A DNA stretch of 52,310 bases from Fimenecus sp045595185 (lineage in GTDB: Bacteria; Bacillota; Clostridia; Oscillospirales; Acutalibacteraceae): the NCBI GenBank assembly GCA_045595185.1, contig JAZNZX010000030.1, positions 1 through 52,310 of the forward strand, read 5' to 3'. The translations under genes were made by a program, and so were the position numbers. Of this stretch, positions 1 through 8,123 are shown in pieces. Every line of letters begins with the position of its first letter. Position 1 is the stretch's first letter. The notes under the pieces are model-generated. The model ran no database searches. It had not been told where the DNA came from and saw nothing but the letters and a program-made list of their open reading frames with translations.

Positions 1-2
1 AA

Positions 3-65
3 GATATGATGCATGACCAAATGACGCTCAAAGAATACATAGACCCGTTTACGGGTAACAAGTAA
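3..65 (+). CDS. 3' end of a truncated coding region
   Basis: Frame 3 is open from the window edge to a TAA at 63-65 and encodes about 20 residues ending in LKEYIDPFTGNK. The other two forward frames hit stops at once. It is probably the C-terminus of a gene that begins outside the window, and a terminator hairpin follows it. Too little is present to name a product. Confidence 0.5.
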   Translation, partial: DMMHDQMTLKEYIDPFTGNK

Positions 66-140
66 AAAGCCTTTGCAGAAGGTAGTCGTAGGGTACGCCT
101 TGAGGCGATGCCAGTATCATAGGGCTTTGCCCGCATATGA

Positions 141-168
141 AAAACCCCCGGCTTAGCCGGGGGGTTAC
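141..168. terminator. GC-rich terminator hairpin
   Basis: CCCCCGGC (145-152) pairs with GCCGGGGG (156-163) around a 3-base loop. The T-run is better on the minus strand (complement of AAAAA at 140-144) than on the plus strand (TTACTATTTA), so it may work in both directions. It closes the truncated upstream gene. The 66-140 stretch between them holds no ORF that I can support. Confidence 0.7.
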
Positions 169-200
169 TATTTATATTCAAAGCAATTATAAATTAGTTT

Positions 201-417
201 AATAAATTATAATTTATCGGGATGAAAAGCGCCCCTTGTCAAAGGGTGCGGGCATCCGGTGGATGCCGAATTAGCACTGTCTGAGCCGACAGGCGAGTAA
301 TGGAGAGGGCCACGAAGTGGCGAGGGGATTCCTGTTGTTGTATAATGAATCCCTCCACCGCTAACGCGGTCCCCCTCCCTTTAACAAGGGAGGCTGTATG
401 ATAAACTCCAATTTATT
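201..417. repeat. MITE-like palindromic element, copy R1 (core type C)
   Basis: The left end AATTATAATTTATCGGGATG and right end ATAAACTCCAATTTATT are the inverted ends shared by all copies in the window. The core holds nested palindromes. Around 348-394 it carries the sequence found in the opposite orientation between pflA and fhs (5951-5998). No coding capacity is visible. It fills most of the gap between the truncated gene and the GH30 gene. Confidence 0.75.
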
Positions 418-418
418 A

Positions 419-447
419 TTTACATATCCATTCCGAATTGATATAAT
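419..447 (+). promoter_or_regulatory. Promoter of the GH30-GH43 operon
   Basis: TTTACA (419-424), a 17-bp spacer and TATAAT (442-447), placed 33 bp before the GH30 start. The -35 box directly abuts the end of repeat R1, so the repeat forms the upstream flank of this promoter. Confidence 0.65.
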
Positions 448-479
448 TAGTAAAAACCTTTTCATAAGTTGGTGATATT

Positions 480-1859
480 ATGAGAATCGATTTAAGGGAA
501 ACGAAAAAATTACAGACACTCAAAGGCTGGGGAACTTCTGCTTGTTGGTGGAGTCAGTATTGTGCTGATGAAAATGTAGCCGAAGAAATTGCAGAGCTTT
601 TATATGGTGATACAGGTTTAGGGCTTAATATTTATCGTTACAACATTGGTGGTGGAACCGACCCTGAAAACTGTCGTGTAAAAAATCCTTGGAGAGTTAC
701 TGAAAGCTTTTATAAATATAACCGTGAAACAGCAGAGGGTGAATACGACTTTACAGCCGACAAAACAGCAATCAGTATGATGAAACGCTGTCTTAAGAAA
801 GGTAATGTTGACACTCTTATCGTCTTTGCAAATTCACCTCATTATTCACTCACGTCAACAGGACAGGCATCGGGCAGTTTAATCAATCATACCTGCAATT
901 TACCTATGTCAAATTACAGAAAATTTGCTGATTATTTCTTAACCTGTACTCAGGCACTTATTGATATGGGATTTCCTGTCAAATATGTAAGTCCAATCAA
1001 CGAGCCTCAATGGAAATGGGGCGGTAGTTATGTTTGGCAAGAAGGATGTCACTATGAAACCGAAGAAATGGTTGCGGTTTATCACATTTTTGCCGAAGAA
1101 ATTCTCAAAAGAGGAATGAATGTAAAACTTTATGGCCCTGAAAGTGGCGAAATGATGGGCAAAACACCTGAATACATAAAGGCAATTACTGCTGACGAAA
1201 CCATTATGAAAGTAATGGAGATTTTCGCTTATCATTCATATCACGATGACAATAATCCGAAACTTCGTCTTGATTTTAAGAAGGAAATTGTAGAAAAATA
1301 TCCTCAATTTCGTTTTGATATGAGCGAATGGTGCGAGTTGCCGAACAAAAGTCATACAAAGAATTTTAAAGGGGCATTGATAACCGCAAGAATTATCGGT
1401 CAGGACTTGATTTATGCCGGTGCAGAAAGCTGGACTTCTTGGGTTGCGGTCAACCAATTTTCAATAAAAGAAGACGGAAATGACTATTCTGATGCTACAA
1501 TTACCGCAACAAATGATTTTTCAGAATGGTATGTTGCCCGAAGATATTGGGGCTTTGCCCATTTTGCAAAGTATATTCCTATTGGTTCGGTTTGCCTTGA
1601 TAACGGTTATTTCCCTGATGAAAATAACGATTTTAATGTGTTCTCATTCATAACACCAAATAGTGAAACCGTAACAGTTGTCGTCAATGAAGTAGAAGAA
1701 AGAGAGCTCACTATTGACGGTAATTTTACTGAAATGAAAGTTATTCAATCGGTTGACGAAGATTATCTTAATGAAATTTACAACGGTGAATATAAAGAAA
1801 AAATCAAAGTAAAACCAAACAGTATTTTGACAATTATTTGTAAGCAATCAGGAGTATGA
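480..1859 (+). CDS. Glycoside hydrolase, GH30-like (retaining TIM barrel)
   Basis: A 459-residue (beta/alpha)8-barrel glycosidase without a signal peptide, so probably cytoplasmic and acting on imported oligosaccharides. The N-terminal GWGTSACWW segment matches the GWGxS/GFGGS start typical of GH30. The expected acid/base Glu is E175 in SPINEPQW and the nucleophile is E283 in FDMSEW. The small beta-rich C-terminal part (about 390-459) fits the GH30 side domain. The downstream GH43 gene starts 3 bp after this stop, so the two are co-transcribed and probably cleave the same hemicellulose or arabinogalactan-type glycan. The substrate (for example beta-1,6-galactan versus xylan) cannot be fixed from sequence. 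The ATG follows a weak GGTG ribosome site. The family call is firm; the specificity is not. Confidence 0.8.
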   Translation: MRIDLRETKKLQTLKGWGTSACWWSQYCADENVAEEIAELLYGDTGLGLNIYRYNIGGGTDPENCRVKNPWRVTESFYKYNRETAEGEYDFTADKTAISMMKRCLKKGNVDTLIVFANSPHYSLTSTGQASGSLINHTCNLPMSNYRKFADYFLTCTQALIDMGFPVKYVSPINEPQWKWGGSYVWQEGCHYETEEMVAVYHIFAEEILKRGMNVKLYGPESGEMMGKTPEYIKAITADETIMKVMEIFAYHSYHDDNNPKLRLDFKKEIVEKYPQFRFDMSEWCELPNKSHTKNFKGALITARIIGQDLIYAGAESWTSWVAVNQFSIKEDGNDYSDATITATNDFSEWYVARRYWGFAHFAKYIPIGSVCLDNGYFPDENNDFNVFSFITPNSETVTVVVNEVEERELTIDGNFTEMKVIQSVDEDYLNEIYNGEYKEKIKVKPNSILTIICKQSGV

Positions 1860-1862
1860 ATT

Positions 1863-2831
1863 ATGGACTATCCTAATCCTTTTATCCCACAAAGAGCAGA
1901 CCCTTATGTTGTGAAAGGACCTGACGGATATTATTATTTTACAGCAAGTTATCCTGCATATCTTAATGTTGATTCAGGTTATGACAGGATAATTTTACGA
2001 AAAAGTGAAACAGTTATAGGACTTTCCGCAGCAGAGGAAGTTACCATATGGAAGGCACATAATGAAGGCGTTATGTCAAAGCATATTTGGGCACCTGAAA
2101 TTCATTATATCGGTGGAAAATGGTATGTTTTCTTTGCTGCAGGTGAAAAAGAAAATGTATGGAATATCCGTCCTTTTGTGCTTATGTGTAAAGGTCAGGA
2201 CCCTGTGAATGACGAATGGCTCGAAATGGGCAAAATGCAATCTTGTGACGATGATAACAGGTCATTTACCGAGTTTTCACTTGATATGACATATTTCGAG
2301 AATGACGGTAAACATTATGTCATATGGGCTGAAAAACTTGGTGATTCATCAATTTTTATGGCAGAGATTAATCCGCAAGAGCCCTGGAAACTCATAAGTA
2401 AACCAATTCTTCTTACAAAGCCTGAATACGATTGGGAAAAAATTCGTTACAGAGTAAATGAAGGTCCTGCAGTCCTTAAAACAGACGATAAGATTTATGT
2501 GTTCTTTTCTGCATCAGGCACAGGTGAAGAATACTGTATGGGCAAGATTTGTGCTGATAAAAATGCTGATTTGATGGATGCGAAAAATTGGGTAAAATAT
2601 CCTGAACCTGCTTTACAGACAAGCGATTTGATTGACCAGGCAGGTCCCGGACATAACAGCTTTGTTGTCGATGAAAACGGGAATCAGTTAATTGTTTATC
2701 ACGCAAGACCTTTTTCACATTTCGATAAAAAATGCGGTTCATATTGTGACGAACCACTTTATGACCCTTGCCGTCACGCAAGAATAAAATTGGTCACATT
2801 CGACAAAAATAATGTCCCTGACTTAAAGTAA
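1863..2831 (+). CDS. Glycoside hydrolase family 43 (arabinofuranosidase/xylosidase type)
   Basis: A 322-residue five-bladed beta-propeller glycosidase of the inverting GH43 type. Catalytic residues visible by family pattern are D13 (QRADPYV, general base), D141 (SLDMTYF, pKa modulator) and E200 (RVNEGPAV, general acid). HIWAPEIHYIGGKWY is the usual blade motif. It has no signal peptide, so it is intracellular like its partner. It starts 3 bp after the GH30 stop, which indicates one operon. Likely substrates are alpha-L-arabinofuranosides or beta-xylosides released from plant polysaccharide. Length is normal for a single-domain GH43. Confidence 0.88.
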   Translation: MDYPNPFIPQRADPYVVKGPDGYYYFTASYPAYLNVDSGYDRIILRKSETVIGLSAAEEVTIWKAHNEGVMSKHIWAPEIHYIGGKWYVFFAAGEKENVWNIRPFVLMCKGQDPVNDEWLEMGKMQSCDDDNRSFTEFSLDMTYFENDGKHYVIWAEKLGDSSIFMAEINPQEPWKLISKPILLTKPEYDWEKIRYRVNEGPAVLKTDDKIYVFFSASGTGEEYCMGKICADKNADLMDAKNWVKYPEPALQTSDLIDQAGPGHNSFVVDENGNQLIVYHARPFSHFDKKCGSYCDEPLYDPCRHARIKLVTFDKNNVPDLK

Positions 2832-2837
2832 TTTTAC

Positions 2838-2866
2838 TTGACAAAATATTGTGCTGACTGTATAAT
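2838..2866 (+). promoter_or_regulatory. Consensus promoter of the pfl-fhs operon
   Basis: A perfect TTGACA (2838-2843), 17-bp spacer and TATAAT (2861-2866). It starts 7 bp after the GH43 stop and feeds directly into the riboswitch, so the operon is limited by the RNA switch and not by promoter strength. Confidence 0.92.
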
Positions 2867-2880
2867 TTAATCACAAGATA

Positions 2881-2956
2881 TAGTTGTTTGCGTAACTGAC
2901 GGATGTTGTGGGTTACCACAGGGGAACGCGAACTGTATTAAGCCGACCGTCTGGGC
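2881..2956 (+). promoter_or_regulatory. ZTP riboswitch (pfl motif) aptamer
   Basis: Conserved blocks of the ZTP/ZMP riboswitch are present in order: CGTAACTGACGG (891-902 of the third kilobase), a GTGG/CCAC hairpin, AGGGGAACGCGA, and the terminal CCGTCTGGGC (2947-2956). The usual GGCG/CGCC pairing is replaced by a compatible ACGG/CCGT pairing. Known role: it senses ZTP/ZMP, which accumulates when 10-formyl-THF is short, and turns on one-carbon genes. The genes behind it, pflB, pflA and fhs, are the ones that gave the motif its name. Confidence 0.92.
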
Positions 2957-2996
2957 AATTCAACTTGAATTTTATAAGTTGGATTGCTCTTTTTTT
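2956..2996 (+). terminator. Riboswitch expression platform (intrinsic terminator)
   Basis: CAATTCAACTT (2956-2966) pairs with AAGTTGGATTG (2976-2986), one G-U pair, followed by CTCTTTTTTT. The 5' arm begins at the last base of the aptamer, so ligand binding and terminator folding should compete. This implies transcriptional ON-switch control of pflB. Confidence 0.9.
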
Positions 2997-3022
2997 CTCA
3001 TTTTTTTGTAAGGAGGAATACT

Positions 3023-5254
3023 ATGGAACATAAGAATTGGAATGGTTTTGTAAAAGGTATCTGGCAGGATGAAATCAATGTTCGTGATTTCATTCAGCAG
3101 AATTATAAGGAATACACAGGTGATGCATCTTTCCTTTCAGGTGCAACAAAAAGAACGGATGCTATGATGAAAAAGGTCAATTCTCTTTTTGACCTTGAAA
3201 GACAGTATGGCGGTGTCCTTGATATTGACACAACAAATGCATCTTCGCTTACAACATTTTTACCCGGATATGTTGATAAGGCAAACGAATTGATTGTGGG
3301 TCTTCAGACTAATCGTCCTTTAAAAAGAGGTGTAAATCCTTTCGGTGGTATCAGAATGGTGCGTCAGGCCTGTGAAGCATACGGTTATCATCTCAGCGAT
3401 AAGGTTGAAGAAGAATTCAAATACAGAACAACTCATAATGACGGTGTTTTCCGTGCATATACCGATGAAATGCGTGCTGCTCGTAAATGTCATGTAATTA
3501 CAGGACTTCCTGATGCATACGGTCGCGGAAGAATTATCGGTGACTACCGTCGTGTTGCACTTTACGGTGTTGATAAGCTTATTGAAGAAAAGAAAAAGGA
3601 TAAGGCAAATCGTGCAAACGGTGACTTCAATACTGACCAGATTCGTCTTTTTGAAGAGCTTTATCAGCAGATTGCCTTCTTGGGCTATCTTAAGGAAATG
3701 GCTGCATCATACGGATATGATATAAGTCAGCCTGCAAAGAATGCCCGCGAAGCAATTCAATGGACATATTTTGCATACCTTGGTGCTATTAAGGAACAGA
3801 ACGGTGCTGCGATGTCATTAGGTCGAGTTAGTACATTCTTTGATATTTATATTGAACGCGATATTGCAAGAGGAATTCTTACTGAAGAAAGTGCACAGGA
3901 GTTAATGGACGATTTTGTTATTAAGCTTCGTCTTGCAAGACACCTTCGTACTCCTGAATACAACGAGCTTTTCGGTGGTGACCCGATGTGGATTACCGAA
4001 GCAGTTGGCGGTATGGGTGAAGACGGAAGAACTCTCGTTACAAAGAACAGTTTCCGTATGCTCAATACTCTTTATACTCTCGGTTCATCACCTGAACCAA
4101 ATCTTACTGTTCTCTGGTCAACAAAGTTACCGGAAAACTTTAAGAGATTCTGTGCAAAGGTTTCAAAGGATACAGATTCAATCCAGTATGAAAATGATGA
4201 TGTTATGCGTCCTGACTACGGTGACGATTACGCTATTGCCTGTTGCGTTTCTGCAATGAAGGTCGGTAAACAGATGCAGTTCTTCGGTGCTCGTTGCAAC
4301 CTTGCAAAATTGTTGCTTATTGCAATTAACGGTGGCTATGACACAACAAGTCAGATGCATATCGGTCCGCAGATGCCTGTTATGGATGTTGAAAAACTCG
4401 ATTTTGATGAGGTTATGGAAAGATTCTGGATTTATATTGAGTGGCTCAGTCATTTGTATGTAAATACAATGAATGTAATCCATTATATGCACGATAAATA
4501 TGCTTACGAAAAGATTCAGATGGCTCTTCACGATACTGATGTTGAACGCTTTATGGCATTTGGTATCGCAGGCCTTTCGGTTGTTGCCGATTCCTTAAGT
4601 GCAATCAAATATGCAGATGTAAAGCCTGTTAAAGACAGTGAAGGCTTTATTGTGGAATTCAAAACAACAGGTGAATTTCCTAAATACGGTAACGATGATG
4701 ACCGCGTTGACCTTATTGCAAAGGATATGTCGCATCGTGTAATTACCGAACTTCGTAAAACTCCGACATATAAGAATGCAATTCACACTCTTTCTGTACT
4801 TACAATTACATCAAATGTAATGTACGGTAAGAATACAGGTGCTACTCCTGACGGAAGAAAGAATGGTGAACCGTTTGCTCCCGGTGCTAATCCGATGCAT
4901 AATCGTGAAGAAAACGGTGCTCTTGCTTCTCTTAACTCTGTTGCAAAGCTCAGTTATGATGACTGTCGTGACGGTATTTCAAATACATTCTCAATCACAC
5001 CTGAAGCATTAGGTCGTGACGAGGATGAAAGAGTTACTAATCTTGTTGCAATTCTTGACGGTTACTTTGCAAAAATGGCACATCATATCAATGTAAATGT
5101 GCTTAATCGTGAAACACTTATGGATGCTTATGATAATCCTGAAAAGTATCCAAACCTTACAATTCGCGTTTCAGGTTATGCAGTTAACTTTAATAAGCTT
5201 TCAAAAACTCAACAGAGAGAGGTAATCAGCCGAACTTTCCATGAGGTAATGTAA
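3023..5254 (+). CDS. pflB: Formate C-acetyltransferase (pyruvate formate-lyase)
   Basis: A 743-residue glycyl-radical enzyme converting pyruvate and CoA to acetyl-CoA and formate under anaerobiosis. The catalytic pair Cys407-Cys408 lies in AIACCVSAM, and the radical glycine Gly718 lies in RVSGYAVNF near the C-terminus. Length matches the family (about 740-760). The ATG at 3023 has AAGGAGG 7 bp upstream. An in-frame TTG at 2984 lies inside the riboswitch terminator and is not a credible start. pflA starts on the last base of the stop codon (TAATG). The ZTP riboswitch and the downstream fhs indicate that the formate made here is meant, at least partly, for 10-formyl-THF supply and not only for fermentation. 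Confidence 0.97.
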   Translation: MEHKNWNGFVKGIWQDEINVRDFIQQNYKEYTGDASFLSGATKRTDAMMKKVNSLFDLERQYGGVLDIDTTNASSLTTFLPGYVDKANELIVGLQTNRPLKRGVNPFGGIRMVRQACEAYGYHLSDKVEEEFKYRTTHNDGVFRAYTDEMRAARKCHVITGLPDAYGRGRIIGDYRRVALYGVDKLIEEKKKDKANRANGDFNTDQIRLFEELYQQIAFLGYLKEMAASYGYDISQPAKNAREAIQWTYFAYLGAIKEQNGAAMSLGRVSTFFDIYIERDIARGILTEESAQELMDDFVIKLRLARHLRTPEYNELFGGDPMWITEAVGGMGEDGRTLVTKNSFRMLNTLYTLGSSPEPNLTVLWSTKLPENFKRFCAKVSKDTDSIQYENDDVMRPDYGDDYAIACCVSAMKVGKQMQFFGARCNLAKLLLIAINGGYDTTSQMHIGPQMPVMDVEKLDFDEVMERFWIYIEWLSHLYVNTMNVIHYMHDKYAYEKIQMALHDTDVERFMAFGIAGLSVVADSLSAIKYADVKPVKDSEGFIVEFKTTGEFPKYGNDDDRVDLIAKDMSHRVITELRKTPTYKNAIHTLSVLTITSNVMYGKNTGATPDGRKNGEPFAPGANPMHNREENGALASLNSVAKLSYDDCRDGISNTFSITPEALGRDEDERVTNLVAILDGYFAKMAHHINVNVLNRETLMDAYDNPEKYPNLTIRVSGYAVNFNKLSKTQQREVISRTFHEVM

Positions 5255-5964
5255 TGATTGGACAAGTTCATTCAATTCAGAGCCTTGGTACAGTTGACGG
5301 TCCCGGCTTACGATTTGTAGTCTTTCTGCAAGGATGCAATCTTCGTTGTAAATGCTGTCACAACCCTGACACTTGGGCTATGACAGGTGAAAAAACCTTT
5401 ACAGCAGAAGAAATAGTCTGTAAAGCCTTGAATTATCGTGAATATTTCGGTGAAAAAGGCGGAATTACTCTTTCAGGTGGTGAACCACTTTTACAGGCTG
5501 ACTTCTCGTATGAAATATTTAGACTTTGTCACGAAAAGGGAATAAATACTTGCCTTGACACATCAGGCAGCATTTTAAACGAGTCTGTAAAAAAACTGCT
5601 TACGGAAACCGACAGAGTGTTACTCGATATAAAATATACAAGTGACGAATTGTATATGGAAAATGTTGGTTGTACAATGGAAAAACCAATGGAATTTTTG
5701 AAATATCTCAATGAAAAGAAAATTCCTGTAACCATTCGTCAGGTGATTATTCCTACACTTAATGACAATGAAGAAGATATAGAAAAACTCAATGAAATTG
5801 CAAAAGAACACAGTTGCATTGACAAAATTGAGCTTTTACCTTTCAAAAAAATCTGTCAGACGAAATATGACAGTATGAAAATAGAATTTCCTTTTGCAGA
5901 TAAAGAAACACCTACAAAGGAAACTATGGATAAGTTAAACAAATTATTATGCCTCCCTTGTTAA
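5254..5964 (+). CDS. pflA: Pyruvate formate-lyase activating enzyme (radical SAM)
   Basis: A 236-residue radical SAM enzyme that generates the glycyl radical on PflB. The [4Fe-4S] motif CX3CX2C is C28, C32 and C35 (QGCNLRCKCCHNP, with an extra Cys34). The SAM-binding GGEP motif follows in ITLSGGEPLL. The ATG overlaps the pflB stop by one base, so the pair is translationally coupled. Oddity: the last four codons (C-L-P-C) and the stop codon lie inside a palindromic repeat core (5951-5998), so the natural C-terminus has been rewritten by repeat insertion. The catalytic core is intact. Confidence 0.95.
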   Translation: MIGQVHSIQSLGTVDGPGLRFVVFLQGCNLRCKCCHNPDTWAMTGEKTFTAEEIVCKALNYREYFGEKGGITLSGGEPLLQADFSYEIFRLCHEKGINTCLDTSGSILNESVKKLLTETDRVLLDIKYTSDELYMENVGCTMEKPMEFLKYLNEKKIPVTIRQVIIPTLNDNEEDIEKLNEIAKEHSCIDKIELLPFKKICQTKYDSMKIEFPFADKETPTKETMDKLNKLLCLPC

Positions 5965-5998
5965 AGGGAGGGGGACCGCTTGCGGTGGAGGGATTCAC
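5951..5998 (+). repeat. Palindromic repeat core type C inside the operon
   Basis: GCCTCCCTTGTTAAAGGGAG followed by a GACCGC/GCGGT hairpin and GGAGGGATTC. It is the reverse complement of 348-394 in element R1, with small differences in the loop. It forms two hairpins in the pflA-fhs mRNA and supplies the pflA stop codon. The AT-rich terminal ends seen around R1 are absent here, so only the core is present. Confidence 0.8.
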
Positions 5999-6038
5999 CT
6001 GCGAAATGTCCAAATCATATATTATGGGGGATTTTATT

Positions 6039-7709
6039 ATGCTTTCAGACATTCAAATCGCACAGCAGACACCTTGTTTGCCAATTACAGAAATTGCAAA
6101 AAAACTCAACATTGACACAGATGACCTTGAACTTTACGGTAAGTACAAGGCAAAATTACCACTTTCTCTTAACAAGAAATATGCTGACAGAGAAAACGGT
6201 AAACTCATTCTTGTTACTGCTATCAACCCAACTCCTGCAGGTGAAGGTAAAACTACTATCACAGTTGGTCTTGGTCAGGCTATGAACAAAATCGGCAAGA
6301 ATGCTTGTATCGCACTTCGTGAGCCATCAATGGGACCTGTTTTCGGTGTTAAAGGAGGGGCTGCTGGTGGTGGATATTCACAGGTTATTCCTATGGAAGA
6401 CATCAACCTTCATTTTACAGGTGATATGCACGCAATTACCGCTGCAAACAACCTTCTTTGTGCTATTATCGACAACCATATGCAACAGGGTAATGAACTT
6501 CGCATTGACCAGAGAAGAATACTCTTTAAGCGTTGTCTTGATATGAATGACAGAGCTTTGCGTAATGTAATCGTTGGTCTTGGTGGTAAAATCAACGGTG
6601 TTCCTCGTGAAGACGGATTTATGATTACTGTTGCAAGTGAAATTATGGCTATTCTTTGCCTTGCAACTGATATTGAAGATTTAAAAGCAAGACTTGGTAA
6701 CATTCTCGTTGCATACACTCTTGACAATACTCCTGTTTATGCTCGTGAGCTTAATGCAGTTGGTGCTATGGCTGCACTTCTTAAGGATGCAATCAAGCCA
6801 AACCTTGTACAGACTCTTGAAAATACACCTGCAATTATGCACGGTGGCCCATTCGCAAATATCGCTCACGGTTGTAACTCTGTTACTGCTACAAAACTCG
6901 CGCTTAAACTTGCTGATTACTGTATTACAGAGGCTGGCTTCGGTGCTGACCTTGGTGCTGAAAAGTTCCTTGACATCAAGTGTCGTTATGCAGGCCTTAA
7001 GCCTGAATGTATCGTAGTTGTTGCTACAATTCGTGCACTTAAATACAACGGTGGCGTTGCTCGTGCAGATTTACAGGAAGAAAATGTTGAAGCACTTAAA
7101 AAGGGTATAGTAAACCTTAAAACTCATATTGAAAATATGAGAAAATACAATGTGCCTGTTGTTGTAGCAATCAATAAATTCCACACAGACAGTGATGCTG
7201 AAATTGCTTACATAAAGGAATTCTGTGAAGAAATGCAGGTGCCTGTGTCATTAGCAGAAGTATTCGCTAAAGGTGGCGAAGGTGGTATGGACTTGGCTGA
7301 AAAAGTTTGTGCTGTTATCGACGAAGGTAAAGCAGACTTTAAGCCACTTTATGACGAAAAACTTTCAATCAAAGAAAAGCTCAACACTATCGCAAAGGAA
7401 ATTTATCGTGCAGACGGTGTAATTTTCACAGCGGCTGCAGAAAAGGCTATCAAGGATATAGAATCTCTTGGTCAGGACAAGCTTCCTGTTTGTGTGGCAA
7501 AGACACAGTATTCACTTTCTGACGACCCAACAAAACTTGGTAAACCTGAAAACTTTATGATGACAGTTCGTGAAGTAAAACTTTCAGCAGGTGCAGGCTT
7601 TATCGTTTGCCTTACAGGTGACATTATGACAATGCCGGGCCTTCCAAAAGTTCCTGCAGCATATAAAATCGACGTTGATGCAGACGGAAAGATTGACGGA
7701 TTGTTCTAA
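6039..7709 (+). CDS. fhs: Formate-tetrahydrofolate ligase
   Basis: A 556-residue ATP-dependent enzyme joining formate to THF to give 10-formyl-THF for purine and fMet synthesis. The ATP-binding loop is PTPAGEGKTT (residues 64-73), characteristic of the family, and total length equals the usual 556-560. The ATG at 6039 has GGGGGA 8 bp upstream and starts MLSDIQIAQQ. Longer in-frame starts run back through the repeat and have no ribosome site. It is the last gene of the ZTP-riboswitch operon: PflB makes formate and Fhs captures it, and ZTP rises exactly when 10-formyl-THF is low. Confidence 0.96.
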   Translation: MLSDIQIAQQTPCLPITEIAKKLNIDTDDLELYGKYKAKLPLSLNKKYADRENGKLILVTAINPTPAGEGKTTITVGLGQAMNKIGKNACIALREPSMGPVFGVKGGAAGGGYSQVIPMEDINLHFTGDMHAITAANNLLCAIIDNHMQQGNELRIDQRRILFKRCLDMNDRALRNVIVGLGGKINGVPREDGFMITVASEIMAILCLATDIEDLKARLGNILVAYTLDNTPVYARELNAVGAMAALLKDAIKPNLVQTLENTPAIMHGGPFANIAHGCNSVTATKLALKLADYCITEAGFGADLGAEKFLDIKCRYAGLKPECIVVVATIRALKYNGGVARADLQEENVEALKKGIVNLKTHIENMRKYNVPVVVAINKFHTDSDAEIAYIKEFCEEMQVPVSLAEVFAKGGEGGMDLAEKVCAVIDEGKADFKPLYDEKLSIKEKLNTIAKEIYRADGVIFTAAAEKAIKDIESLGQDKLPVCVAKTQYSLSDDPTKLGKPENFMMTVREVKLSAGAGFIVCLTGDIMTMPGLPKVPAAYKIDVDADGKIDGLF

Positions 7710-7728
7710 AAATTGATTCTTTTTCCGC

Positions 7729-7761
7729 AATACCGCGTGTCTTTTGGCTCGCGGTATTTTT
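7729..7761 (+). terminator. Terminator of the pfl-fhs operon
   Basis: AATACCGCG (7729-7737) pairs perfectly with CGCGGTATT (7750-7758), followed by TTTTA. It lies 19 bp after the fhs stop. Confidence 0.88.
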
Positions 7762-7873
7762 ATACAGCTTCGCCTCTGACACATTGTCTTGCGAAAAGAT
7801 AATTCAATTTTGTGTGGTTTCATTTTTGATGAAAAATCTACTCAAAAATAAAATTTTTTACTTAAATAACGGT

Positions 7874-8042
7874 AGAGCGGGGTCTTGACCCCGCCGATTT
7901 TGTTAATCCAACAAATCGAAGTTTGTCGGGATATTTATATGACACCTCATCCGCCTCGTTCCTCGGCACCTTCTCCTCAAGGAGAAGCTGTCACGAAGTG
8001 ACTGATGAGGTGGCAAATCTCCTACAGACAAATTATAATTTA
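7874..8042. repeat. Hairpin plus MITE-like element, copy R2 (core type B)
   Basis: A perfect hairpin GCGGGGTC-TT-GACCCCGC (7876-7893) precedes an element (7911-8042) with the family ends AAATCGAAGTTTGTCGGGAT and ACAAATTATAATTT. Its core, CACCTCATCCG to CTGATGAGGTG, differs from R1 and from the CATTCTGAG-type copies. With the fhs terminator it accounts for the 413-bp gap between fhs and alaS; no ORF is supported there. Confidence 0.7.
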
Positions 8043-8058
8043 CAACTCTACATTTTTA

Positions 8059-8087
8059 TTGACATTCAACCCATATAATTGTATAAT
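8059..8087 (+). promoter_or_regulatory. Consensus promoter of alaS operon
   Basis: TTGACA (8059-8064), 17-bp spacer, TATAAT (8082-8087), 36 bp upstream of the alaS ATG. The short leader leaves no room for a T-box. Confidence 0.9.
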
Positions 8088-8123
8088 TTATAGGATAATT
8101 TTTATAAAATAGGAGTAGTCTGT

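Noticed and set aside
2984..3022. Longer pflB start at a TTG
   Set aside because: It lies inside the riboswitch terminator stem. The ATG at 3023 has a strong AAGGAGG site and matches the PFL N-terminus.
7710..8123. T-box riboswitch before alaS, suggested by an ACCGCG string near 7731
   Set aside because: ACCGCG there is one arm of the fhs terminator. There is no TGGNACCGCG T-box core, no specifier loop, and the alaS promoter lies downstream at 8059.
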